From Solirubrobacteraceae bacterium (GTDB lineage: Bacteria; Actinomycetota; Thermoleophilia; Solirubrobacterales; Solirubrobacteraceae), in contig JAUXSD010000151.1 of NCBI GenBank assembly GCA_030681525.1, forward strand, positions 1 to 64,000: a stretch of DNA of 64,000 nucleotides, in the 5' to 3' direction. The first letter of the stretch is position 1. Every line of letters begins with the position of its first letter. The position numbers and the translations under genes are program-made. The notes below the pieces were generated by a model. That model saw only the letters and a program-made list of their open reading frames with translations, was not told where the DNA came from and searched no databases. Below, one piece after another: positions 16,575 through 24,574 of this stretch.

Positions 16575-17159
16575 TCAGCGTCTGGACTGCAGCAGCCGCG
16601 CCTGCACGTCGGCCATGAGGTCGCCCGGCACGCCGTCGGGGTCGATCAGCCGCTCGAGCGCGAAGCCGTTGGAGAGCGCCAGCGTGACGAGCGCCCAGCG
16701 CTCCGGCTCCAGCGTCGTCGCGGGCGGGGCCAGCTCCGCGAGGCTCGTGCGCAGCCGCCGGTAGCGCTCCGAGAACGCGGCCAGCAGCGCCGGCTCGCGC
16801 GCGGCGTGCACCCAGAACTCGATCGAGAGCAGCAGAAACCGTGCGTTGCGCGCCTCGACCGGCTGGTCGGCGAGCGCCTGCAGGCTGGCGTCGGAGCCGG
16901 TGTCCGCGTGATCGGTGATCGCGCGGGTCGCCGCCAGGCGCTGGTCGACGATGTCGTCGAACAGCGCGAGGAACATCGCGGCCTTGCTGCCGAACGTCGA
17001 GTACACGGCGCCCTTCGTGTAGCCCGCGTCGTCGGCGATGTCGTCGATCGTCGTCGCGTGGTAGCCGGCCTCGAAGAAGCGCCGCTGCGCCGCGTCGAGC
17101 AGCTCGCCGCGGGTCTGGGCGCTGCGCTCGGCGCGGGTCAGTCGGGCGGTCGCCGCCAT
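16575..17159 (-). CDS. TetR-family regulator
   Basis: 194 aa with an N-terminal helix-turn-helix (AGYTKGAVYSTFGSK, residues 45-60) and a helical ligand-binding domain. Its ATG is one base after the stop of the GST-like gene, so the two form one transcript. The tandem palindrome upstream of that gene is the likely operator for feedback control. Confidence 0.92.
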   Translation of the reverse strand: MAATARLTRAERSAQTRGELLDAAQRRFFEAGYHATTIDDIADDAGYTKGAVYSTFGSKAAMFLALFDDIVDQRLAATRAITDHADTGSDASLQALADQPVEARNARFLLLSIEFWVHAAREPALLAAFSERYRRLRTSLAELAPPATTLEPERWALVTLALSNGFALERLIDPDGVPGDLMADVQARLLQSRR

Positions 17160-17160
17160 G

Positions 17161-18021
17161 TCACAGGTTCGAGCGCATGATCGTGGCGAACCGGACGGCG
17201 TCGCTGCCGGGCGCCAGCGGCGGGGCGGCGCCCGTCGACGGCCGGTCGGCGAGGGGGCGGCCGGGCGATCCGGCGGCCGCGCGCAGTTCGGCCATCCACT
17301 CCGCCGGCACGACCGGGCCGATGTGGCCGCCGTACTCGGGCAGGACGCGGCGGGCCAGCGCGGCGGCCGGACGCCAGTCGATGTACGGGGCGAGGTCCTC
17401 CGACAGCATCAGCGCCGCGACGTTGACCGCGACCTGGAAGTCGGCGGCGTTGAGCTGCTCGCCGCCGAGGACGCCGTCGGCGATCCACGCGTCGATCTTG
17501 TCCATGCGCTCGGGCAGCAGCTCGACGTCCTCGCGGCCGGCCTCGTCGGACGCACGATGCAGCCCGGTGGCGAGCTTGATGACGACCGGTGCCAGCATGC
17601 GCATGCCGAGGCTCTTGACCGGCCCGCGCCCGGCGCCCAGAACGCTGAGAAACGCCTTGCGGTCGCGGCGCGCGGCGCAGTAGAAGATCCGGCGCACGGC
17701 GTTCTGCAGGTCCTCGCCCCAGCGCTCGGCGTCCTGGACCTCGCGCCGCCGCACGGGATCGGTCGGGAAGAGCAGCGGCTTGTCGGGGTACATCTCGTCC
17801 AGCGCGCGGGCGATCCAGCGGGTGCCCTGGACGCGGACGCCGCCGACCTTGATCGCCGGCACGCCCATCGTGGGGAAGCCGAGCATGAGCATCGTCGGCG
17901 CGTGCACCGCCGGCGGCAGCTTCACGAAGTCGTACTCGAGACCCTTGTGCTCGAGCATTAGCCGGCCGGTGTAGACCGAGTTGGAACCTGTGAAGCCGTA
18001 GAGCTTGAGCTTGCCTGACAC
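17161..18021 (-). CDS. Glutathione-S-transferase-fold protein
   Basis: 286 aa. The N-terminal thioredoxin-like domain (KLYGFTGSNSVYTGRLMLE, then GVPAIKVGG) is followed by a helical GST C-terminal domain. The position of the catalytic Ser/Tyr loop reads FTGSNS. Actinobacteria usually lack glutathione, so the true thiol may differ, or the protein may only bind ligands. GTG start with AAGGGGG ribosome site. Transcribed ahead of tetR from the operator region at 18045-18075. Confidence 0.85.
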   Translation of the reverse strand: MSGKLKLYGFTGSNSVYTGRLMLEHKGLEYDFVKLPPAVHAPTMLMLGFPTMGVPAIKVGGVRVQGTRWIARALDEMYPDKPLLFPTDPVRRREVQDAERWGEDLQNAVRRIFYCAARRDRKAFLSVLGAGRGPVKSLGMRMLAPVVIKLATGLHRASDEAGREDVELLPERMDKIDAWIADGVLGGEQLNAADFQVAVNVAALMLSEDLAPYIDWRPAAALARRVLPEYGGHIGPVVPAEWMAELRAAAGSPGRPLADRPSTGAAPPLAPGSDAVRFATIMRSNL

Positions 18022-18044
18022 GCTGCCCCCTTGACGTTTTCCCC

Positions 18045-18075
18045 GTACCGGCGGTACTTCGATACCGACGGTATC
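18045..18075 (-). promoter_or_regulatory. Tandem palindromic operator of the GST-tetR operon
   Basis: Two palindromes share the core TACCGnCGGTA: GTACCG-G-CGGTAC at 18045-18057 and GATACCG-A-CGGTATC at 18061-18075, with centres 17 bp apart. They lie 24-54 bp before the GST-like gene start, and the second overlaps the lipA stop codon. Spacing and symmetry fit cooperative binding of two TetR dimers. This is inferred from sequence only. Confidence 0.7.
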
Positions 18076-19057
18076 AGGAGTGCGCCGCGAGCGGGCCGCT
18101 GCCGGGCTCCTCCTGCGGGATGTGCTGGTCGGCGTGATAGCTCGAGCGCACGAGCGGGCCGGCGGCGATGTGGTCGAAGCCGAGCGCGTAGGCCGCGGTC
18201 TCGAGTGCCTTGAACTCGTCGGGGTGCCAGTAGCGCACGACCGGCAGGTGGCGCTCGGTGGGGCGCAGGTACTGCCCGACCGTGAGGACCTGGACGCCGT
18301 GCTCGCGCAGCACGCCGAAGGTCTGGACCATCTCGTCGTGCGTCTCGCCGAGGCCGACCATCAGCCCCGACTTCGTCGTGACCGCGTCGCCGCCCATCTC
18401 CTTGGCGTTGCGCAGCACGCGGCAGGAACGCTCGAAGCGCGACCCGCGGCGGGCGACCGGATACAGCCGTGGCACGACCTCGACGTTGTGGTTGAAGACG
18501 TCGGGCCGCTCGGCGATGACCTTCGCCAGCGGCATCTCCTGGCCGCGGAAGTCGGGCGTCAGCACCTCGACCTTGCAGCGCGGGGCCTGGCGGCGGATCT
18601 GGCGGATGACGCCGACGAACGCGCCCGCGCCGTAGTCGGGCAGGTCGTCGCGGTCGACGGAGGTGATCACCGCGTGGCGCAGTCCCATCTTCGCGATCGA
18701 GCGCGCGACGCGGGCGGGCTCGAGCGGATCGTTCCAGGTCGGCTTGCCGGTGCGCACGTTGCAAAAGCCGCAGCGCCGGGTGCACGTGTCCCCGAGGATC
18801 ATGAACGTCGCGGTGCCGCGCTCCCAGCACTCGCCGACGTTCGGGCAGGCGGCCTCCTGGCAGACCGTGTGCAGGTTCTCGTCCTTGATGAGCTTCGTCA
18901 GCTCGCGGTAGCGCTCGCCACCGGGCGCCTGGACCTTGAACCACGGCGGCTTGCGCTCGCGCATCGGCCGCACGTCGGGCCCGAGAACCTTGCGCACGTC
19001 CATCCCGCCGGGGTTGGCGCGGGAGCGCGTGGAGAGCCTGCGTTCGTCGGTGGCCAT
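18074..19057 (-). CDS. lipA: Lipoyl synthase LipA
   Basis: 327 aa radical-SAM enzyme that inserts two sulfurs into protein-bound octanoyl groups. The auxiliary cluster cysteines lie in CQEAACPNVGEC, the radical-SAM motif is CTRRCGFC, and the C-terminal ligand serine is in RSSYHADQ. The ATG at 19057 gives the usual N-terminal length; an open extension upstream is ignored. It serves the two E2 subunits encoded nearby. Its stop lies within the operator of the downstream GST-tetR operon. Confidence 0.96.
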   Translation of the reverse strand: MATDERRLSTRSRANPGGMDVRKVLGPDVRPMRERKPPWFKVQAPGGERYRELTKLIKDENLHTVCQEAACPNVGECWERGTATFMILGDTCTRRCGFCNVRTGKPTWNDPLEPARVARSIAKMGLRHAVITSVDRDDLPDYGAGAFVGVIRQIRRQAPRCKVEVLTPDFRGQEMPLAKVIAERPDVFNHNVEVVPRLYPVARRGSRFERSCRVLRNAKEMGGDAVTTKSGLMVGLGETHDEMVQTFGVLREHGVQVLTVGQYLRPTERHLPVVRYWHPDEFKALETAAYALGFDHIAAGPLVRSSYHADQHIPQEEPGSGPLAAHS

Positions 19058-19154
19058 GAGGCTTCTTCGAGGGTAGAGGGTCAGGCCGGGCGGCGCAGGA
19101 TCTCCCATGCGGCGCATGGTCGCGTGCGCCGCGCGCACTCCGCCCTCAGGGGCC

Positions 19155-19199
19155 GTCGTGACGCGCCCGTTCCTATATCCGGACTCGGCGCGTCACGAC
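19155..19199 (-). promoter_or_regulatory. 13-bp inverted repeat around a TATA-like box before lipA
   Basis: GTCGTGACGCGCC (19155-19167) and its exact reverse complement (19187-19199) flank a 19-nt AT-richer spacer containing TATAGG on the minus strand. It sits 98 bp before the lipA start in a 290-bp gap. It could be an operator around a lipA promoter or an RNA hairpin in the leader. There is no U-tract, so a simple terminator is less likely. The rest of 19058-19347 shows nothing else I can name. Confidence 0.45.
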
Positions 19200-19347
19200 C
19201 TGGACCTCTCGCCCCAGCCGCACGACTCACACACCTTCAGAAATGCCGTTCGGCGACGCGATCGCCACCACCCCGCGACGCGAACCACACCCTGATTCAG
19301 GCTTGCATGCACGTGGCGTCGATGCTCGGGCGTCGCCGTGACAGCGG

Positions 19348-20067
19348 CTACGCCGGCCGGCACAGAAAGATGAGATCCGACGCCAGCAGCCCGTGACGGG
19401 CGGCGCCGTCCGCGCCCAGCTCGCGGGTCAGATCGACGACCTCGACGTCCAATCCCGCCGCGCGCAGCCGGTCAGCGATGTCGGGCGCGTAGAGGCGGAC
19501 GTGGTCGTGCTGGAGGAACTCGCGCCGGCGGTCCTCGGGCGCGGTGATCGTCGGGTCCTCGTAGGTCGTCGCCCGGTCCAGCGCGAGCGGAACCATCACG
19601 AGACACCATCCGTCGAGCGCCGTGATCCGGCGCAGCTCGCGCATCGCCGCGGCGTCGTCGGGGACGTGCTCGAGCACGTGTGAGCAGATCACCGCATCGA
19701 ACGCGTCGTCGGGCAGGCCGGTGGCCGTGACGTCGAGGCGCAGCTCGACATCCTGCGCCGGGTCCAGGTCGGTAGTGACGTAGCGCAGGTGCGAAAGCGA
19801 CTCCAGCTGATCACGCAGGCACCACTCGGGCGAGAAATGCAGCAGGGCGCGCGCGTCTTCGAGCAGCTCGGGGCGGTGCCGGTGCAGCAGCAGCCATTGC
19901 GCGCGGTGACGCTCGTGCGAGCCGCAGCGCCAGCACAGCGCGTTCGGCCGATTCCATTCGTCCTTGAAGCGGTCAAAGCCGTGCTCGCACAACGGGCACT
20001 GCACCGCGCCGCCGCGGTGGCGGGCCGTGGCGGCGCGGACGCGAACCGCGTCGACCAGGCGGCTCAC
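19348..20067 (-). CDS. Class I SAM methyltransferase with N-terminal zinc ribbon
   Basis: 239 aa. GTG start overlaps the lipB stop (GTGA), which sets the start and couples the two. N-terminal CPLC and CWRCGSHERHR form a zinc ribbon. A Rossmann methyltransferase core follows (DVTATGLPDDAFDAVICSHV, then LEHVPDD and LRRITALDGW). The family resembles methyltransferases acting on cell-envelope sugars or small molecules; the substrate is unknown. Position between lipB and lipA is unusual. Confidence 0.82.
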   Translation of the reverse strand: MSRLVDAVRVRAATARHRGGAVQCPLCEHGFDRFKDEWNRPNALCWRCGSHERHRAQWLLLHRHRPELLEDARALLHFSPEWCLRDQLESLSHLRYVTTDLDPAQDVELRLDVTATGLPDDAFDAVICSHVLEHVPDDAAAMRELRRITALDGWCLVMVPLALDRATTYEDPTITAPEDRRREFLQHDHVRLYAPDIADRLRAAGLDVEVVDLTRELGADGAARHGLLASDLIFLCRPA

Positions 20068-20768
20068 GCGGCCGGCGCGGCGGCGTCGACGCGGTCGAGG
20101 TCGACCTCGACGGCGCGCCGGTCGAACGCCTCGGCGAAGCGGGCGGCCATGTCCTCGCGCGTCCTCGTCAGAAGCGGCACGTCGCCGTCGGTGAGCGCGC
20201 CGGTCTCCTCGCGCACCGAGGTCATCTGCACGCCGGTCAGCCCGCAGGGCACGACCCAGCCGAATGGCGCGAGGTCGTTGTCGACGTTGATCGCGAAGCC
20301 GTGGGTCGTCACGCCGCGCGAGACGTGAACGCCGATCGACGCGATCTTGCGCTCGCCCGCCCAGACGCCGGTGAAGTCCGGTCCCTCGTCGGGCCGTGCG
20401 CGGGCGCTGATGCCGGCGTCGGCCAGCGCCGTGACGATCGCGCGCTCCATCGTGCGCAGGTAGGCGATGACGTCGTCGATGCGCATGATCGGATAGCCGA
20501 CGAGCTGGCCGGGCCCGTGGTAGGTCACGCGCCCGCCGCGGTTCGTGTCGACGATGTCGATGCCCTGCTCGCGGTACCAGGCCTCGCCCATCGTCAGCTC
20601 GCTGGGATCCGAGCGCCGCCCGCGGGTGTAGACCGGCGGATGTTCGAGCAGCAGCAGCGTGTCGGGGATGCGCTCGTCCTGGCGCGCGGCGCGGACGCGC
20701 TCCTGCAGGTCGCTGGCGGCGCGGTACTCGATCGCCGGCAGATGGCAGACCCAGAGCTCGTCGGTCAT
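20064..20768 (-). CDS. lipB: Octanoyltransferase LipB
   Basis: 234 aa. It moves octanoyl from acyl carrier protein to E2 or GcvH lysines. The family motif GGRVTYHGPGQLVGYP is intact, the catalytic Lys lies in ERKIASIGVHV and the catalytic Cys in VVPCGL. The ATG overlaps the lysR stop by 4 nt, and its end overlaps the methyltransferase start, giving a lysR-lipB-methyltransferase run. Confidence 0.95.
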   Translation of the reverse strand: MTDELWVCHLPAIEYRAASDLQERVRAARQDERIPDTLLLLEHPPVYTRGRRSDPSELTMGEAWYREQGIDIVDTNRGGRVTYHGPGQLVGYPIMRIDDVIAYLRTMERAIVTALADAGISARARPDEGPDFTGVWAGERKIASIGVHVSRGVTTHGFAINVDNDLAPFGWVVPCGLTGVQMTSVREETGALTDGDVPLLTRTREDMAARFAEAFDRRAVEVDLDRVDAAAPAA

Positions 20769-21679
20769 GGCTCGATGATGGCAGGCGCGTCACGCTGCTC
20801 GTACACGCGCAGCGTGAGCGCGAGAAAGGCGGTGGCCGCCGGCGAGTGGCGCCGGCCCGCGCGCGAGGCGAGCGAGACGTCGCGCCGCATCTCCGGCTCG
20901 ACGAGCCGCGCGATCGACACCGGCGAGCCCGGGCCGCCGGCGTCCGAGCGCGGCAGGATCGCGACCCCGAGGCCGCCGGTGACGAGGCTGCGGATGCGCC
21001 GGCTCTCGTTGGACTCCAGGGCGATGCGGGGTTCGAAGCCGGCGGCCGCCGCGCCGGAGTCCAGCAGCTCGCGCAGGCGCGAGCCGGTGCGAAAGGCGAT
21101 GAACGGTTCGCCGGCGAGCTCGTCGAGGCGGACCACGTCGCGGCCGGCGAGCCGGTGCGGCGTCGGCAGGACGACGACGAGCTCCTCGCTGACGAGCGGG
21201 TGCAGCTCCAGGCCGCGGCGCTGGATGCGCTCGGTGACCGAGAGGAACGCCAGGTCCACGACGTCCTCGCGCAGCATCTCGGCGAGCTCCTCGCTGGACT
21301 GCTCGCGCACGGTCAGCTCGACGGCGGGATGGTTGCGGTGAAAGGACGCCAGCAGCAGCGACAGGTCGACCGGGCCCATCGTGTGCAGCGCGCCGACCGA
21401 CAGTCGGCCGCCCTGCACGCCCGCCAGCGTCTGCAGCTCCGCCTGCGCGGCGTCCATCTCGGAGAGGATGTGGCGCGCCCGAGCGACGAGCATCTCGCCG
21501 GCGCCGGTGAGCGCGACCTTGCGCGTGGTGCGCTCGACGAGCGCCAGGCCCACCTCGGCCTCCAGCCGGCGGATCTGCTGCGACAGCGCGGGTTGGGCGA
21601 TGTGCTCGCGCGCAGCCGCACGCGTGAAGTGACATTCGTCGGCGAGCGCCACGAGGTAGCGCAGCTGGCGTAGTTCCAT
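20765..21679 (-). CDS. LysR-family regulator
   Basis: 304 aa. N-terminal winged helix (LRQLRYLVALADECHFTRAA, then IAQPALSQQIRRLE) and a periplasmic-binding-like effector domain. The ATG has TAAGCT 6 nt upstream (plus-strand 21686-21691), indicating a leaderless transcript. It is coupled to lipB, so it may be co-transcribed with lipoate genes. Its effector is unknown. Confidence 0.92.
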   Translation of the reverse strand: MELRQLRYLVALADECHFTRAAAREHIAQPALSQQIRRLEAEVGLALVERTTRKVALTGAGEMLVARARHILSEMDAAQAELQTLAGVQGGRLSVGALHTMGPVDLSLLLASFHRNHPAVELTVREQSSEELAEMLREDVVDLAFLSVTERIQRRGLELHPLVSEELVVVLPTPHRLAGRDVVRLDELAGEPFIAFRTGSRLRELLDSGAAAAGFEPRIALESNESRRIRSLVTGGLGVAILPRSDAGGPGSPVSIARLVEPEMRRDVSLASRAGRRHSPAATAFLALTLRVYEQRDAPAIIEP

Positions 21680-21912
21680 ACGCGTAGCTTATGAGTTGGG
21701 ACGACTACTGGTATTGGACTTCTGGATCGTCTTGTTGCACCATGGTCGAGCCGCTCAACACACCGCGCATCGCCGGGCCGGCTTGTCTCTCTCCTCCCGC
21801 CGCCACCCGGCGAATGCTCGGGTCCCACGCAGCTCCCGCGGGGGGCGCGCCGATCTCTCCTCCCCGGCGCGCCCCTCGCAGCTGCTTGCCCGAGGCCATT
21901 AGGCTCCGCCCC

Positions 21913-22281
21913 ATGAGGTATGCCGACCCGTTTCGCGACGCCGGCCGTCCCGAGACGACCGACCACGACTTCCTGTTGACGTGCACCTGCGGCACCGAGC
22001 AGCGCCTCGACGAGATGACGCTCGACGAGAGCGGGATCGTCACGCTCTACGACTGCAAGAACTGCACGCGCAGCGTCGTCGGCGTCCTCACCGACGACCC
22101 CGACCTCGCGATGACGGCGCCCCAGGCCCTGACCCGCTGGCAGGAGAAGGCCGGCCACCACCTGCGCGGCTACATCATCGGCGCGCGCGTCGACGTCGCG
22201 CTGCGCCCGGACGGATCGGACCACGACATGCTGATGATCCCGGCGACGCGGTACTTCTTCGAGCAGTACGCCAACCTGTAG
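21913..22281 (+). CDS. Hypothetical protein with Cys pairs
   Basis: 122 aa soluble protein. CTCGTEQ near residue 26 and CKNC near residue 51 could form a zinc ribbon. The C-terminal half contains RWQEKAGHHLRGYIIG. The ATG stands 7 nt after TAGGCT (21900-21905), so it is probably leaderless. No family recognised. It ends 9 bp from the convergent E2 gene. Confidence 0.72.
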   Translation: MRYADPFRDAGRPETTDHDFLLTCTCGTEQRLDEMTLDESGIVTLYDCKNCTRSVVGVLTDDPDLAMTAPQALTRWQEKAGHHLRGYIIGARVDVALRPDGSDHDMLMIPATRYFFEQYANL

Positions 22282-22290
22282 CGACCCGGC

Positions 22291-23595
22291 TCAGAGCTCG
22301 TAGCTCTCCACGCGCTGCTTCACGCTGGCCAGGAAGCGGGCGGCGAGCGCGCCGTCGAGCGCGCGGTGATCCCAGGAGAGGCCGAGGATGACCATCGGCC
22401 GGATCGCGATCGCGTCGTCGCCGAACTGATCGGTGACGACGACCGGGCGCTTGACGATCGCCTCGACGTCGAGGATCGCGACCTGCGGCTGGGCGATGAC
22501 GGGCGTGGCCATCATCGAGCCGAACTGGCCGGGGTTCGTGATCGTGAACGTCGCGCCGTGGACGTCGTCGGGGCTGAGCTCGCGCGAGCGGGCGCGGCGC
22601 GCGAGGTCGCGGATGCGCCGCGACAGGCCCTCGGGCGACAGGTCCTGCGCCCCGCGCACGACCGGCACGATGAGGCCGTCCTCGCCGAGCGCGACCGCGA
22701 TGCCGAGGTTGACCTGCTCGTGGACGGTGTGGACGTCGTCCTCCAGCCAGGCGTTGAGCAGCGGAAACTCGACGAGCGCGCCGATCGTGCAGCGCGCGAT
22801 CAGTGGCAGCGCCGTGATTGCGAGCTTCTTGCGGGCGACCTCGACGCGCGAGACGTCGACCTCGATCCAGGTCGTGCACGTCGCCGCGGTCATCTGCGAC
22901 TGCTTCATGTGCACGCCGATCGCCTGGCGCATGCGCGACAGCGGGCGTCCCTCGGGCGGCGTGTAGGGCCCGTCCGCGGAGGCGCCCGCGCCGGGGCGGT
23001 ACGGGCTCTCGATGTGCAGCATCGGCTCAGGCGCCTCGCCGTCGGTCGAAGCGGGCGCTGCGCCGGCGCCGGCCGCGTCCGCGCGGGCGGCGACAACGGC
23101 CATGACGTCCTTCTTCTGCACGCGCCCGTCGCGGCCGGTGCCCTGTACCTCGTCGAGGTCGACGCCGTGCTCGTCGGCGATCCGCTGCACGACGGGGCTG
23201 TAGCGCTTCGCCGCCGAGCCGCCGGCCCCGCGCGCCGGTGCGGGCGCGGGCAGGGTCGCGGGCGCAACGGCGGCGGTGGGTCGGACGGGGGGTGGCGGCG
23301 GGCCGGCGGCGGCCGGGGCCACGGGGCGCTCGTTCTCGGAGCTGTGCGGCTCACCCGGGCGGGCGTCGGTGGCGATCCGCGCCAGCGTCACGCCGACGTC
23401 GACCGTCGTACCGACCGCCACGAGCACCTCGACCAGGCGCCCGCCGGCCGGCGCCGGCACCTCGGTGTCGATCTTGTCGGTCGAGATCTCACAGATCGTC
23501 TCGTCGGCCTGCACCCAGTCGCCGGGCTGCTTGCGCCACTCGACGACGGTGCCCTCCGCGACGGAGACGCCCATCTGCGGCATCGTGACGTCCAC
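22291..23595 (-). CDS. 2-oxoacid dehydrogenase E2 acyltransferase (branched-chain type)
   Basis: 434 aa. The lipoyl domain (residues 3-78) carries the modified Lys in STDKIDTE. A Pro/Ala linker, a peripheral-subunit-binding domain (YSPVVQRIADEHGVDLDEV) and the acyltransferase core follow. The catalytic motif is SWDHRALDG, intact. The GTG at 23595 is used because it follows the E1beta stop by 13 nt and starts the lipoyl domain directly. It transfers acyl groups from E1 to CoA and needs LipA/LipB for its cofactor. Confidence 0.93.
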   Translation of the reverse strand: MDVTMPQMGVSVAEGTVVEWRKQPGDWVQADETICEISTDKIDTEVPAPAGGRLVEVLVAVGTTVDVGVTLARIATDARPGEPHSSENERPVAPAAAGPPPPPVRPTAAVAPATLPAPAPARGAGGSAAKRYSPVVQRIADEHGVDLDEVQGTGRDGRVQKKDVMAVVAARADAAGAGAAPASTDGEAPEPMLHIESPYRPGAGASADGPYTPPEGRPLSRMRQAIGVHMKQSQMTAATCTTWIEVDVSRVEVARKKLAITALPLIARCTIGALVEFPLLNAWLEDDVHTVHEQVNLGIAVALGEDGLIVPVVRGAQDLSPEGLSRRIRDLARRARSRELSPDDVHGATFTITNPGQFGSMMATPVIAQPQVAILDVEAIVKRPVVVTDQFGDDAIAIRPMVILGLSWDHRALDGALAARFLASVKQRVESYEL

Positions 23596-23608
23596 GAGGG
23601 TCGCCGGG

Positions 23609-24574
23609 TCAATACTCGAGGAGCTGACGGCAGGCCTCCCTGATGCGATCGGCGGACGGCAGAACGGCCGCCTCGAGCGGCGGCGAGAACGGGATCGGGA
23701 CGTCCGGCGAGGCGACGCGCACGACCGGGCCATCGAGGTCCTCGAAGCCGTGCTCGGCGATGAGCGCGGCGACCTGGGCGCCGGCGGCGCAGGTCTGGTT
23801 GGCCTCGTCGACGATGACGACCTTGGAGCACTCGTGGACCGCGGCCAGGATCGCGGCCTCGTCGAGCGGGACGAGCGAGCGCAGGTCGAGCACCATGATC
23901 GACGCGTCGTCGAGGTCCTCGGTCGCCTCGAGCGCGGTGTGCACCATCTGGCCGTAGGTGATCACGACGAGGTCGCTGCCCTCGCGGGCGACGCGGGCCT
24001 GAAACGGCGTCTCGTAGGACCCCTCGGGAACCTCGCCCTTGACGTGGCGGTAGAGGTTCTTGTGCTCCATGTAGATGACCGGGTTGGGGTCGCGGATGGC
24101 CGCGATGATCAGGCCCTTGGCGTCCTCGGCGGTGCTCGGCGCGACGACCTTGAGCCCGGGCGAGTGCATGAACCAGGCCTCCGGGTTCTGGGAATGGAAC
24201 GGGCCGCCCGAGAAGCCGCCGCCGCTGGGCAGGCGCACGGTGATGTTCACCGGCAGCCCCTGGCGGTAGTACATCTTGCCGGCGACGTTGATGATCTGGT
24301 CGAAGCCGCAGGAGACGAAGTCGGCGAACTGCATCTCGCAGACGGGGCGCAGCCCGACGGTTGCGGCGCCGACGGCGGTGCCGACGATTCCCGATTCGGC
24401 CAGCGGCGTGTCCATGACGCGCTCGGCGCCGAACTCCTCGATGAAGCCGTCGGTCACCTTGAACGCACCGCCGTAGACGCCGATGTCCTCGCCCATCAGC
24501 AGGACGCGCTCGTCGTCGCGCATCTCGGTGCGCAGACCGTCGGAGATGGCGCGCAGGTAGGTCATCTCGCTCAT
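23609..24574 (-). CDS. 2-oxoacid dehydrogenase E1 beta (branched-chain type)
   Basis: 321 aa. Starts MSEMTYLRAISDGL and has the transketolase-type core with LMGEDIGVYGGAFKVT and DTPLAESGIVG. FHSQNPEAWFMHSPGLKVV is typical of branched-chain E1 beta. The ATG overlaps the E1 alpha stop (ATGA). Together with E1 alpha it decarboxylates 2-oxoacids, probably from Val, Leu and Ile, feeding branched fatty acid synthesis. Confidence 0.93.
   Translation of the reverse strand: MSEMTYLRAISDGLRTEMRDDERVLLMGEDIGVYGGAFKVTDGFIEEFGAERVMDTPLAESGIVGTAVGAATVGLRPVCEMQFADFVSCGFDQIINVAGKMYYRQGLPVNITVRLPSGGGFSGGPFHSQNPEAWFMHSPGLKVVAPSTAEDAKGLIIAAIRDPNPVIYMEHKNLYRHVKGEVPEGSYETPFQARVAREGSDLVVITYGQMVHTALEATEDLDDASIMVLDLRSLVPLDEAAILAAVHECSKVVIVDEANQTCAAGAQVAALIAEHGFEDLDGPVVRVASPDVPIPFSPPLEAAVLPSADRIREACRQLLEY

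Noticed and set aside
18080-19396. 438-codon plus-strand frame opposite lipA
   Set aside because: Shadow of lipA; the radical-SAM motifs are on the minus strand and the plus-strand product has no signature.
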